Origin: Flammulina velutipes
Lineage: Eukaryota > Basidiomycota > Agaricomycetes > Agaricales > Physalacriaceae
Assembly: GCA_011800155.1 (NCBI GenBank)
Contig: CM022368.1
Coordinates: forward strand, 3,782,001-3,846,000
Direction: 5' to 3'
Length of the DNA stretch: 64,000 bases
Shown here one piece after another: positions 12,702 to 24,954 of this stretch. The notes beneath the pieces are model-generated. The model was not told the DNA's origin, searched no databases, and saw only the letters and a list, made by a program, of their open reading frames with translations. Made by a program: the position numbers and the translations under genes. How positions within the stretch are numbered: the first letter of the stretch is position 1; every line of letters begins with the position of its first letter.

Positions 12702-14545
12702 CTACTCCGCTCCCTTCTTGTGGGCTACGAACTCATCAAGAAGAGTGGGCCATGCCTGCAAACGCGGTCAGAAAACACGAAGCACGAAGGGATGTCGTAA
12801 AGCGTACCCCATCCGCCTCGTACCCATCTAAATTCGGGTTCATCGTCTCGCAAAATTCTAGCATCTGGAAGAGCATTAGAATAGCGTAATAGAAATGAAC
12901 ACTGAACATACCATGCTCCAGAGGTCCTTGTTAACAGCTTTATACGCGCCTTCCCGGTCCTACCAGCCTCAAAATTCAGACTCCGTATTTTATGGATAGA
13001 AGAACCACGGACATTGATAAATTGCAGCACTTCGCTCATCAGGGTATACTTGGGAGCCAGGAGGACAGTCCAGAACGCTTTAGCAGTCTATAGCTCCGTG
13101 AGTTTTCTTCAGATAAACGCGCCAAATGGCATTACCTCCATGTCGATATTCCTCGATTGCCTGGACGCCTGATCAGTGATTGGGAGATTTCCGACCTGTC
13201 ATTACGACTCACGGAGTTTTCACCAGGCCAAATGAATAGAAATATAGCTTATGGAACGCGTCTTTGGGGTCGGCTGTATATTGCCAGTACGTGGATCGGT
13301 CGTAAGGTTCGTCCGTCTTTTTCGAAGGCTTCTGCACGGGCGCCTTGTTGTCGATCAAGAGGTCATTTAGTTCTTCAAGTGAGAGTTTAATTATGGGGAG
13401 TGAAGAAAGTCTAGAAAACAATCAGGGAAGGTGCGCGTCACAAGACGGGCGGGCGGGACGTACTTTCGTTCTGTTGTCCACTTTGTCCAGCCTGCCTTCT
13501 CGAGCCTGCCCATCTCCTGCGCGTTCAGTTGCCACGACAGAAGGATGGGTAAGGCGCCCTCCATGGGTATGTCGGCTTCGGTGCAGAATTTCTCGAGTCC
13601 CTCGGGTCCAATAACTTGAGGCTCGTCGGGGTCGGCGTAGGTAGTAAATAGCTCTGCAGCTGCCGCTTCGGAGTACATTGTCTTGGCCAGCGTCACCTTC
13701 GGCGCTTTCTTCAATTCGATGGAGGGAGGCTGCTAAAATCAGACTTTGATTACGGACACGGGACTACCACGCACCGTCTCAATTGCCGTGCTAGATTCTG
13801 GTTTATCTTTCCTGTTATGTCGTGAGTTTCTTTTACCACACGCGCATAATAGGGAAAGGAGAATGCCCATAGGGTAGCATGCAAGCTGGCGCAACAATAA
13901 TGATGTTGGCGGTTATTGAATGAAAGACTCACAAGACCGATGCCTGGGATTAGTTAGCCACGTGGAAATATACGTAAAAGGACACTGACATCATCTCTGT
14001 GAGAGAAATAAAGAGCACGAAGGGTGAAGAGGAAAGTAGCAAAAGCGAAGAGAGACAAGAGCATGGTCAGCATATGAAGCACGAAAAGGAAATATGATGG
14101 CCCACAGAGCAGTGATAGCTTTACCCCGTTTCGCTTTCGCGGCCGGCGTAGTGCTTTTGGTGATCTTGGCCCTCTTCGCAGGCGGCTCCTAGCACAATTT
14201 GGTAGGTAGGAATCACAAGTGATGGTGCGAATAGCAAACCTCTGTTGCAATAACCGCGTCCGCCTTGTCGTCAACCTCCTTGGCGGCAGATCTGTGTCAT
14301 GGATAATTAGAATTCTATAGCAATCGCTGAAAATACACGCACTTGGGAGCTTTCTTCGCGGGTGCCTTTTTCTTCGTGGGTTGTGGGACGTCCTCTTCTT
14401 TCTTTTGCGCGCGAGTGGAAGCCCTCGTAGAACGTGTAGATGGCGCAGGGGCGGCCTGGGTAGTATCAGGTTGTTTTCGCTAGAGTTCATGTTATTGGGT
14501 GTTGAGTAAAGACGATGAGTTCGTAACGAATACCTTGGGTGGCAT
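12702..14545 (-). CDS. DCN1: DCN1-like protein (cullin neddylation co-E3)
   Basis: 340 aa from 12 exons on the minus strand: 14545-14534, 14479-14343, 14291-14240, 14188-14125, 13806-13775, 13732-13464, 13410-13213, 13160-13136, 13087-13013, 12959-12912, 12864-12808, 12755-12702. The potentiating-neddylation domain is clear: LFTTYADPDEPQVIGPEGL, AFHKLYFYSFGLVKTP, AFWTVLLAPKYTLMSEVLQF, YKAVNKDLWSM and the C-terminal DGAWPTLLDEFV. Family role: a scaffold that brings the NEDD8-loaded E2 UBC12 to cullins. Instead of a UBA domain the N-terminus (about residues 1-100) is Lys/Ala/Pro-rich (KKKAPAKKAPK), possibly a nuclear or nucleic-acid-contact tail. Weak point: the 318-nt intron 13807-14124 is far longer than its neighbours, so a small exon may be missed. 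The first exon is only 12 nt. Confidence 0.88.
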
Positions 14546-14695
14546 CGCAGGAGAAGAAGTCTAAAAGTGGAAGATGGTCACTGTCAAGGTCTAGTTTGGT
14601 CAAAAATGATTAAATCGAGACGCGTGATGCACGTGGCTATTAACTCCACGCGACAATGACCAATTTAAATTATTGTTTCTTTGTCATTTACCACC
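14546..14695. promoter_or_regulatory. 150-bp divergent promoter region (DCN1 / CIA2)
   Basis: The two start codons face away from each other 150 nt apart, so this segment must carry both core promoters and 5' leaders. No convincing TATA box was identified. Confidence 0.5.
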
Positions 14696-15340
14696 ATGGT
14701 CGAAGTCTTCAATCCGAATCCTGTTATTTTCAAGCCTGCAAAGTCTGAGAAAAAACAAAGCGGCTCTCTTTGGATCGATGATGGATACTCGGGCCCTGGT
14801 GTCGACGAGCTTAGTGAGCCCATCGATCAAGACGAAGTCTATGGTACCTTTGACTCAAGAACTGCCTCAATTAAAGCTGATGCGCCAAATAGAGCTAGTA
14901 AGGACGATATACGATCCAGAACATCCAAACACGCTAGAAGAACTCAACGTCGTATCAGCACCGCAGATACAGATATCCCAGAATCGTATCCTCGTCGAAT
15001 TCACACCCACAGTACCTCATTGCGGCGCTTCTACATTAATAGGTACGCTCCCGCACATCTTTAATTCCCCGCTGACCCATTCTTCTAGGTCTCTCCATTC
15101 GTGTTCGTCTTCTTCGCAGCCTTCCGCATCGTTTCAAAGTCGACATTATCGTGAAACCAGGCTCACATCAGAGCGAAGAAGCAGGTACGAACTTATCGAC
15201 ATGTCGCCCTGTAGTACTCACAATCCCGTTCAGTCAATAAACAGCTGAACGATAAAGAACGAGTGGCGGCCGCCCTAGAAAATCCTGCGCTAGTCAAGAC
15301 TATTGAAAGCTGCTTGGACAAGCCCAGTATCTTGTTCTGA
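14696..15340 (+). CDS. CIA2: CIA2/MIP18 family cytosolic Fe-S assembly factor
   Basis: 166 aa; exons 14696-14843, 14893-15042, 15089-15184 and 15234-15340, all in phase. Family signatures are complete: [60 protein letters not shown] with the reactive Cys, [19 protein letters not shown], and the C-terminal [17 protein letters not shown]. Family role: part of the CIA targeting complex with CIA1 and MMS19, delivering Fe-S clusters to cytosolic and nuclear apoproteins. Choosing the acceptor at 14892 restores the conserved [15 protein letters not shown]; an earlier acceptor would be out of frame. The start is CCACCATGG. Confidence 0.94.
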
Positions 15341-15533
15341 CACTCATGGCGACTACGGAACGTTCTATTCGTCACCCCGCTATGCATGACATCAGACACT
15401 GGGTGTCAGCGTCTCCTGCCCGACTGTTAGGTCGACTGTCGTGTGTTACGCTGGAGGAGATTGTAGTGAGTTGTTGATGTTCCCGATAACTACGTTATCG
15501 CGACTTGTATTGTCTTATTCTTGCAATGCATTA

Positions 15534-16933
15534 CTATTGATTCTCCCAGGCCTTCTCGCACGCCAGCAACGATTGGACAGTGTCCGATAACGTTTTCTGC
15601 CAGTGGATGTACTCCTTCAATCCCAATTCCCTCTCTGCTTTCCCTGTATCGATCACAGTCAACGACTTCTCATCGATGTTGGCTTCACCCTCTAGAGTCG
15701 GCAAACGGTCTGTCAGTTCAGGGTATGTCTTGGCCAGATACTCGACTGCCTGCTTCTTCAACAAAAACCCACTGGAAATTAAGTATCTCTTCGACTCGGC
15801 AGGTGGCACGGACAGGGCTTTGACGTGAGCCACGGCCACATCGCGAACATCGACGAACTGCGGGGCGAGCTGGAACCCCAAAGGACGACCGGCTTCTCCT
15901 TTGATGAGGTTGTATATATGATCGTTCGAGCCCAGACGATCCGGGCCAGGCGTGAGGAAGTCGGGATGGAAGGGACCAAAGATGAAAGTCGGGAGGACTT
16001 CCGATATTTGGGAATTGAGTACTACTGACGATACGAAGGGGATAATCGACTCACTCGCTGCTAGATCCAACGATCTGTTATCCCTGGCAAAATCCCATGA
16101 CACACGCTCGGACAAGATCTTACTCGCCAAATAGTTCCAACCGATATTTCCCTCGTTCTTGTGGAAGTCCTCTTCTGGTGCGATACCGAAGTCTATCGTA
16201 ATGTCAGCCTGTCAAATTGCCTCGTAGGTATCACGACTCGCCTTTCTCTGTGGATGTGTATCCTGCGAAAGGTTTCGTCACGATGTCCTCCGCTAGTGAG
16301 ACGTTGGGTTTTTGAACGTCAATGCGAAATGATAGAACTTACGATTCATGGTTGCGCCCCAGCTGCCTGTGATAACGACTTTGGTGATACCCTTTTCAAG
16401 AGCTTGCTGGAGGATGTTCGTGGCCCCATGTTTCGCCGACTGACGAGCATTTAGTATGAACATTAGGTGGCATCATATCACGTACTTTGAGGATCTCATC
16501 TGGCGTGCCGGCAGGGAATGGGAGGGCAATGTGGATGATGGCGCTGATACCTGCAAGTGGTTTGTTCATATCTATCTGTCGGGAAGAAATATGATTAACA
16601 AACCTTTCAGGGCCTCCGTGAAATCTGCGGTCGCCAAATCGTCGATAGCGATGACCTCAAACGTGGAAGGGTTTTTGGTGGAAATAGGCGCGGCCTTCAT
16701 TTCCTTCAATTTTGCAGATCGAACGGTGCTGAAAAGGCATCAGATGAAACGTCGCCTATCCTCGGCTTGATACCACTGACCCACGAACGGCGTAGCCTTT
16801 CTCAAGAAGAGTGCTGACGACGTATGAGGCTACAAAGCCGGAAGCACCAGTGACCTACAAATCGGCTTGTAAATCCCAAATCGAAGGCGGTATAACCCAC
16901 ACCCACAAGAACGCGCTGCTGGGATGTAGACAT
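15534..16933 (-). CDS. NAD(P)-dependent reductase, GRE2 / dihydroflavonol-reductase-like (extended SDR)
   Basis: 346 aa from eight minus-strand exons: 16933-16907, 16854-16781, 16728-16604, 16550-16486, 16439-16343, 16292-16242, 16192-16055, 15997-15534. The N-terminal Rossmann signature is VTGASGFVASYVV (GxxGxxA variant), followed by GTVRSAKL. The catalytic YxxxK is in WNYLASKILSE and the preceding Ser region is TGSWGATM. PTFIFGPFHPDF and RDVAVAHVKAL are typical of GRE2/methylglyoxal-reductase and dihydroflavonol-reductase relatives. Likely cytosolic carbonyl reduction; substrate not predictable. The intron 16193-16241 needs a GC donor to keep EK/DFGIAPEEDF in frame. It converges on CIA2. 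Confidence 0.88.
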
Positions 16934-17545
16934 AATGGTGGATATTCTTTCGACGATGTTGAGAGATTAGAGAGGTTGGGTAGGTGATGTTATTCTGAAG
17001 CGCTGGCATTTCTCTCTTTATATTCCGCAAGCACTAGGGGTTTGAAGTATCAACGCAGTTGATCGGGCCCCGTACATTACCTAAATTTAATGTACCACAA
17101 ACCAACTAGCTGTGAGGAATGTCAGCTTGTTCACGCCACGCAGTAGCGCGTCGGGCCTAAAGTTAGGGGCTATTACGGGATCGGGTGCTCGAGCTTCACG
17201 CCAAAGTGAGCATTAATTGAAGGTTTTTGCTCGCATTCTCGTTGGTGATTTAGTGCTTTCTGTCGCCTTCAAATGTTATTCAAGCAAGAAAGGTGAGCTT
17301 GCAGCTGGGACTATTACATTGATTTATCAGTGAATGCGATATGTTCACGGGGACGATTGACCGTTCTGGTTGAGTGGGGATTCTAAGCCGGCCTGTATTT
17401 TCTATCCAGGAGGGAAAACTTGGCGCGCAAGGCGCGTCTACTTGAGGAAGCTGATGGAATCGATCCACATTGGCGCTCACGTGGTTTAAGCGCCCATCAA
17501 ACACCCATGATCGAGCGATGAATCGGACTCACACGTTAACCAACC
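16934..17545. other. Divergent intergenic region
   Basis: 612 nt between the starts of the reductase (minus) and the phosphotransferase (plus). Presumably two promoters. No gene or repeat recognised. Confidence 0.4.
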
Positions 17546-18887
17546 ATGGTTGCGCTGTCGCCACTTTATCACAAAGGAGAGCTCGTGTATACTGACCTGG
17601 AACCCCTCATATTCGAGGAATGGACCTTGGGTGAGGACATCAATGCGCAACGCCGCATTTTACTGGACCGTGCAGCCATCGCTCTGAACAGCCAGGTCGT
17701 CGCGACGAAATTGCGTGCAGTCTCCGACAATGGTGTAAATTTTGTTCTTACTCATCCATTGTGCCTCTTTACTCAGATTTATCTCCAGACTTTGGAACTT
17801 CAGCTTGCCAACGGCAAGTCTGCTCTGTTGCGTTCACCCACTGTTAAGCGCGAAGATACGCCTCTTGCGAAATGGACCCGTCGCAAGTTTGAGGCGGAAA
17901 CATCGATACTTCAATGGCTCAACAGTGTTGCGAAGCTGGTCGTCCCGTCCATCCTTTTCCTGGACCCAGACGATGGGATGGTCATCTCTTCCTTTCTACC
18001 AGGACTTGACGCCGCACATGCATACCCCCATCTCAGTACGGCAGCCAAGGTGCGCTCAACTCATTGATGCACTTTCGCCAATGAGACGCTCATTTGTGTT
18101 GATAGGAAGCATCGGTGACTTCGTACGCTGCCGCGTTTCTTCCCATTTTCAGATTGGAGGTGCCTCAACGCTTCGGGTCAGCATGCGGATGGGAGAGCTC
18201 TCCATCTCCGTCACTACGCATTGGCTCTTTTATCAGTCTGACTGTCGACCATTCGTTTGATGTATCGTCCGATGACGACCTGCATGCATTCTTCGACCGT
18301 TTAATCCAGTCGCGTCGTGATCGCTCCTTGAGAGAGGAAGATGCCGACGCCCATGCCCTTGTTTGTTCGCGTCTGTCGCGCCTTTCGGATGGCATTCGTC
18401 CATTGATAGAGAAAATATACGAGCATCCCTCAATGTCGCGTTTTGCCTTGAGCCACGACGATACCCGCCCCAACAATATTCTTCTGGATCCTGTGTCGGG
18501 TCAAGTAACAGGCATTGTCGATTGGGAATACCACAGCTGTCTACCTGCAGCCTTGGCTGTTGGGTATCCGTCCTGGATCGCTCCATCCCCCCGCGAAGAT
18601 CTCCGATACAGGAGTCCAAAAACGTTGTTTCAAGTCTATTTGTTGGAAGGACCGACAGAGAGTGAGAGGCTCAAAAGGCTCTATGAGAATGTACGTGCGC
18701 GCGTTTCTTGCAGTACTTTAGGGCTTACAACATCTTCTAGACTGTGAAAGAGCTGGATGAAGACTATTGGTATTGCCTCATTCATGGTGCCAAACTGCGC
18801 TGGCTAATTGAAGTAGGTAAGCTGGAAGATCCTTCTGGTGAAGGGATGTCAAATTGGACTGAGAAGGAGCTCTATGGCAAAATATAA
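17546..18887 (+). CDS. APH-family phosphotransferase
   Basis: 397 aa; exons 17546-17734, 17777-18049, 18106-18690 and 18741-18887. Belongs to the aminoglycoside-phosphotransferase/choline-kinase fold group (APH). The N-lobe has LELQLANGKSALLRSP and an acidic helix FEAETSILQWL. The catalytic loop is FALSHDDTRPNNILLD (HxDxxxxN), followed by GIVDWEY, the metal-binding Asp. These domains are abundant in fungi and their substrates are mostly unknown; antibiotic resistance should not be assumed. No signal peptide. The start is ACCATGG at 17546. Confidence 0.85.
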
Positions 18888-19503
18888 AAGCTAACGTATG
18901 ATCTACGTTCACGAATACCTGCAGAATTTAGTTGCCAAATTCAGGTAGAATTGAGTTTCCCACGCCACAAGCCTGGGACCTGAACGACCCAGTACTCTTC
19001 CTTATATCTGAGCCCTGAGAGCGAAGCTTCTTACATTGTGCCTCGTCTGTTGCTATCAGGTTGCTATAGAGAATATGTGATATGGGCCCAAGTCCAACGC
19101 GGACCAACGGTGTGCTGAGCCCGGAGCCGGTCCATGAGCAATCGTGTACGAGGAACAATCACAACATTGTATCACTCTAGAAGTCCAGCATTAACGAAAA
19201 AATCGAAGAGAACGATATATGTAGTTACGCCTCATTGTCAGCTATGTACATGGTCAAATGACGGGAGGGATACTGTGGAGTTGGAATCATATTTGAGCGT
19301 ACCATCGCTCAGTATTAGTCAGTAAACGTTGGAGTGCTTATTCAGTTCATCCATGCATCCAAACGGAAGACACAGACTTCTAGTACCAAGCAATACTATG
19401 TCATCAGCTCGCGAAGAAGGGATTTACCCACGGAGGGAGAGCCTCCGCGTATTTAAGTTGCACCTGCGTCCATTATTCCTCTTTGTTCTCTTTTACCCCA
19501 GAA
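18888..19503. other. Intergenic region upstream of GH3 gene
   Basis: 616 nt. A TATTTAAG at about 19450 could serve as the TATA element of the GH3 gene. No coding signal recognised. Confidence 0.35.
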
Positions 19504-22500
19504 ATGTTCTCTAGAGGCTTGTTGCTGGGATGGGCAGCTTGTCTCCCCATCATCCTAGCTCAAAACTCCTCAGTGATCACTGACAGTACTGGCGCATCTA
19601 GTACAGTGACATTCTCTGGCACCTCCTCGGGAATTCCTCTATCGGAGACTCCTTTGACTTCTTCTATTGCTTTTGGAAGCTCGGTCCTCTCTTTTTCGTC
19701 GTCCGTGGCATCGGACATCGAGTTGAGCGCCATCAGTGGCAGTGCTTCAGCCTCTGCTCCTCCCTCCACTAGCACCGCCGTGACTACCACGCGGAATACC
19801 GTGCCCATCTCGTCGTACACGTTCACTGCGTATCCTTCACCTACAGCAACAGGTGGTGTCCCATCCGAACCACGCTCCCCACCTGAGGTCGGCTCCAATG
19901 TCCTCCCAGACTTTTCAGGCGCGTGGGCGGCAGCATACGAAAAAGCAAAGGCATTGGTACGTAGAGACAGCCTTCCATTATCAACCCTTTCTGAAAGAGG
20001 CTCCGTAGGTTTCGACATTCACCTTGGAAGAAAAAGTAATGGTTGGAACTGGAGATGGCTGGGGACGCGGTTTGTGTGTGGTGCGTATACGATTTGCTGT
20101 TGGAGTGTGTATGCCCAAATCCAAATCTAACTCATACGTTCCTTAGGGCTCCACTCCTGCCATTGCAGAGAAAGGCTACCCAGGCCTCTGCCTTGATGAT
20201 GCACCTCTAGGCATTCGTTGGGCAGACTATGTTACCAGTTTCCCTGCTGGAATTAACGCCGCGGCGACGTACGTACCTCTACTCACAATCCCGCGTAGGG
20301 CGCTTATAGTATATTTAGTTTCAATCGACGCCTCATCCGACAGCGTGGGCTTTACATGGGACGTGAAAATGTCGGAAAAGGCATAAATATTGCATTAGGC
20401 CCTGCGATGAACATGGCTCGACTGGCACAAGGCGGTAGAAACTGGGAGGGTTTTGGTGGCGACCCGTTTCTGACTGGCGAGGCTTCTTACGAGACTATAT
20501 TGGGCATGCAAGAAGGTGGTGTCCAGGCATGCGCTAAACATCTCATTGGAAAGTGGGTCAAGCAACATACTTTTTCTCGTTCTGGTGCTGATCATCTTCC
20601 AGCGAGCAAGAATGGCTTCGATACACGACGTCCTCTGAAATCGACGACCGGACCCAACACGAGATTTACCTCCATCCGTACGTACGAAGTGTCATGGCTG
20701 GTGTAGCTAGCATGATGTGCAGCTATAGTGAGTTTATCCTGCATCGATTCTCTGGCACATCCTTAGTCTCTTAACCCAACTAGATCTCTTGAACGGCACA
20801 TACGCGTGCGAAAACGATAAGATCATGAACGATGTCGTGAAGCGCGAACTTGGTTTTCAAGGATGTATGTACCATTTTCAAGGCGCCAAATTTTACCGCT
20901 CTAACATGCCCCCATAGTTATCATGTCTGATTGGCAAGCGACTCCGTCTACAATCTCTGCCATCACTGGTTTGGATGTGAGTTGTCTTTGACAATTATGC
21001 GAACTCAGCTTATACTTGTTTGTAGATGACCATGCCTGGAGATGTTGTCATGGGCATCGAGGGTAGCTTTTTCGGTGCAAACTTGACAGCTTATGTTCAA
21101 AACAACACCATTCCCGAAAGTCGCGTCGATGACATGGGTATGTTGTCTCGCCTTCCGAAGTAATAGATGTCTGACTGGATTTGTATAGCGATTCGCATTG
21201 TTGCAGCATGGTACTTCCTGGGACAAGACGGCCCGTCCTTCCCAAAGACAAATTTCGATGTGTTCAATCCGGAAAATGACGAGACCAACCTACACATCGA
21301 CGTCCAGGAGGATCATCATAAGCTGGTGCGCGAGATGGGAGCGGCAAGCACGGTGTTGCTAAAGAACATAAACAATGCCCTTCCACTGAACAAGCCAAGA
21401 AGTATTTTCCTTGCTGGTTCCGATGCTGGCCCAGGCAAGGTCGGACCCAACCAGTTCGCTGATCAGGGAGGTGTTGACGGTATTCTGGCTATGGGCTGGG
21501 GATCTGGCACGTCAAACTTCACCTATCTAGTTTCGGTAAGAGGCCCTAGTATCTATCGCACGTAGGTCCTGTACTGATAGACCTCTCAACAACAGCCACT
21601 CGAAGCCATCCAAGCAAGGGGTCGAGAAGACCATACGTCCATTTCTTGGACATTGGACGACTGGAACCTCCCGCTCGCAGCTAGCATGGCTCGCAAAAAG
21701 TCTGCCGCTCTTGTGTTCCTTCAAGCAAATTCTGGAGAAGAGCACATCACTATCGATGACAATGTCGGCGACCGGTGTGTACACTTCCCACATCGTACAT
21801 GTCAAGTCATTAACATCAACTTTGTCTTCCAGTAAAAACTTAACTGCATGGAATGGCGGTGACGATATGGTTCTTGCGGTAGCCGCCGAAAATAACAATA
21901 CTATCGTCGTTATTCACAGCGTAGGAGCTTTGAACATGGAGCGATGGGTCGACCATCCCAACGTCACGGCGGTGAGTAACCTTGCCATCCCGTCTCTGTC
22001 TTGATTGAATAGTCATCGTTTGCAGATCCTTTGGGCTGGTCTACCAGGCCAGGAAGCCGGAAACTCCCTAGTAGATGTTCTTTACGGAGACTGGAACCCC
22101 TCTGGGCGTTTACCCTACACGATCGCAAAGAATGATGATGATTTCAGCGCCGTTCTCGTCAAGGAAGGCGAGCCGTTCAGCGACATCATCGTTGTCCCAT
22201 ATACCGAAGGGTAGGTGTGGACTGTCATCAACATTTTGAACCACTAACTTATCCATTCTTACAGCCTGAACATCGATTATAGACATTTCGATACTGTACG
22301 TGGCTTGGATTGATGTCCCTTGTCAATCGCTAACTTTGTCATATCAGTTCAACATTACTCCTCGCTATGAATTCGGATTTGGCCTCAGTTATACTACGTT
22401 CGAGTATAGGGATCTCAATATTTGGAGAAGCGAGGGCTCGTTCCCCGAGGCCGCTCAAGCCTGGGAGGCAGGCGAAGCCACTGAAATAGCAGTCGGGTCG

Positions 22501-22927
22501 TCCGTCGCGGCTTGGTATGTCTCTTTACCCCCACTTTTCATTCAGATTCTGATCGTCGACAGGCTGCACGAACCTGTGTTCACAATCGCGTTCACTGTCA
22601 CCAACACTGGACAGGTCTATGGTACCGAGGTGGGTGGTCGTCTTTCAATCATTGCGCACACCAATCTGACAGGTATCAACATCCCAGATCCCCCAGGTGT
22701 ACCTCAACATGCCCAGCTCATCTGGCGAGCCTCCCTCGATACTCAAGGGCTTCACGAACGTTGAGGTGGATGCGGGAGAGACGGCTTCGGTGGAGATTAC
22801 GCTCTCTCGATACGATTTATCGATCTGGGACACTGAGGCGCAAGGCTGGAGGCGTCCCGAAGGTACCATTGGAGTCACTGTCGGTGCTAGTTCTCGGGAT
22901 AGGCGTCTAGTAGGAGAACTACCTTGA
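19504..22927 (+). CDS. GH3 beta-glucosidase, secreted
   Basis: 870 aa from 16 exons: 19504-19956, 20009-20080, 20147-20268, 20319-20552, 20603-20727, 20784-20864, 20918-20976, 21026-21137, 21189-21535, 21596-21774, 21833-21971, 22026-22210, 22265-22295, 22348-22514, 22563-22629, 22688-22927. All close in phase. A signal peptide (GLLLGWAACLPIILAQ) leads into a Ser/Thr-rich segment to about residue 120. The GH3 N-domain follows, with CLDDAPLGIR, ALGPAMNMARLA, QACAKHLIGNEQEW and the nucleophile motif GFIMSDWQAT. The C-domain has VLLKNINNALPL and the acid/base region around ANSGEEH. A fibronectin-III-like end follows (EIPQVYLNMP, LKGFTNVEVDAGE). Family role: releases glucose from cello-oligosaccharides. 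Several NxT sequons fit secretion. Confidence 0.93.
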
Positions 22928-23291
22928 TTCGAAAACATTATCTATACCACTCATTGCATCTTCTTGTATTCTCTTTCAATACCGATGGAATGCTCGTATT
23001 CAACAGCTTTCTCTTCAATTTACAAGTCAAAGAGAGACAGCAACTGTATTTGTGCGTGTTGTTCGCTATATCTTGTCTTTTTGCCTCTATCATCCATGTC
23101 GACGACTCAGTAGGTCATATCAGGACGCATCGCTAACGGCCTAACGGATTGTTATTGTCTTCATATGTAAACCTGTATTGCTATTGTTATCATGCTCTCA
23201 TGGTTGCTATCAAATCTCGTGCGTTATTGTTCTCCGTACTGTTTATAAAGAATTAAAGCCTCTCTAAGACTGACCCCTGCTTTCGTTTTGG
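22928..23291. other. Intergenic spacer
   Basis: 364 nt, AT-rich 3' flank of the GH3 gene and 5' flank of the DUF6699 gene; nothing specific seen. Confidence 0.35.
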
Positions 23292-24277
23292 ATGGAAAAT
23301 CCTGCAACGCGTTCTATCCTCAAGCCGTCCCGCTCCTCTCATTCCCACTCCCGCTCCCAGTCCAGTCCCCGCAAGCCAGCGGTCACGATAGCTGAACCCG
23401 CGTCGAGGAGTCCAACGGGGAAACCTGCACAGGATTTCACTATCACTTTTCCGAATGTGCACAGCGCACGACAGTTGGAGGAATTGGCTTTCGACTTTGC
23501 TCGACGGATACAGTCACGCCGATTAGAGGACGACAATGGGAAAGGCAGAGCTAAGGAAATCGAAATGGCTTCGTCACCGATGAAGGCAGGGCGCCCTACC
23601 CACCAATCTGACGACTATCCTGAATTCCGAGATGTTCTTACTGGTCCATGGCAATCAGGCGCACACTGTCAGTCTAGCTCTATGACAATTCTATGATCCC
23701 AAATTCACACCTACCAATAGACGCTCCCATTTTTGAACCCTTCGTAGTCACGAAGCTCGATTCCTTGCGAATAAATCCCCGCGTCACTTCGTCAGCTCCA
23801 GCACGCCTCAGATGGAATGTCACCCAGCCCGTCTCATCCGCCATTTGTGTCTTTGACGACGGTGAAGAACGACCATTGGACGCCTTCCTCCATGAACCAC
23901 TCACTGCCCCCCGACTCGCCGAGCTACAGATCATCTCACGTTCAATTCCTTGGGCCATGAGCGTACGAGGGCGGACACTTGCACTTGGCGCTGGTGTGAC
24001 CTTGGCCGATTTCTTCTCCATGATCTCCCGCACTATGTGCTTTCCCTTGAGCGACAACGACCTCAAAGCTCTGAATGACAAACATCGACAAGCATACCTC
24101 GAGACGTACCGACGACGATGTCCAGCGCAAGAAGACGTTCCCAGATTCTACGATTTATTATTGGGAAATACCACTTTCGGCGGATTGGTCTATGATCGGG
24201 AATACGAGAGAGAGCGATTTCCTGGCACCAGATGGGGTATACATCTACGTGCGACGTATCTTCCCAACATTCCTTGA
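23292..24277 (+). CDS. DUF6699-domain protein
   Basis: 310 aa from exons 23292-23667 and 23721-24277. The first 100 residues are Ser/Arg/Pro-rich and probably disordered (RSSHSHSRSQSSPRKP). The second half matches the pattern of DUF6699, a basidiomycete-specific domain: RLRWNVTQPVSS, FLHEPLTAPRLAELQIISRS, AMSVRGRTLALGAGVTLADF. Members are of unknown function. No signal peptide or membrane segment. The start ATG is the first in frame. Confidence 0.8.
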
Positions 24278-24954
24278 TCGTCTGTTAGTACTTGTTCTTA
24301 CTACTCCTCCAATGTCATGAATATGATTGCAACTCTACTCCTGTAAACACTGTCCTAACTACGGTGGACATTGTCAAATCTGCAGCGTCCCAATCATGGA
24401 TTCGTCGTCATCATATGCTGCTCCCATCCCTCCAAGTACTCTTGTCCGCGTATCTTCGTAACGGTGTTCATGCCGACTGACAAGCTAGACAAGACATCCG
24501 CCCACAGTTCTTGGAAGAGTATTCGGCCCAAGCTAACGTCTGGTTTAGTATACACGGCTCGATGTCAGTCGATCGGGTATTGGTAGGGCACGCCTCAAGT
24601 AGATGCTCAAGTAAATTTTATTGCATCTCGTAGTGACAAAAAAGAGTCCTAACGGTGGCGACATCTGAGTGTGCTGGCTGTATGTATTGTATTGTAATCA
24701 TGTTGATAAATGCATGGATGGGTGGGGAGTAGGGGTGCGTGCAGTGAGAGAAAGAAAAAATAATAAAACAAATTGACAACTGAATCCCTGTGCGACCGCT
24801 GAAGCAGCGTCTGCGATATGAATAAGCTTTTGGAACGCCCGCAATCTCCTCGAGACCAATTATGCAACGGATAGAGTGGAGTGTGCAGGATAGGAGCGGA
24901 AGTGAGGGTGGTCGTGGAGAAGATACGATATGGCAGTGAGCAAAGAACCGGGCT
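24278..24954. other. Convergent intergenic region
   Basis: 677 nt between the stops of the DUF6699 gene (plus) and the TBP gene (minus). Short frames on both strands look like chance. Likely two 3' UTRs. Confidence 0.4.
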
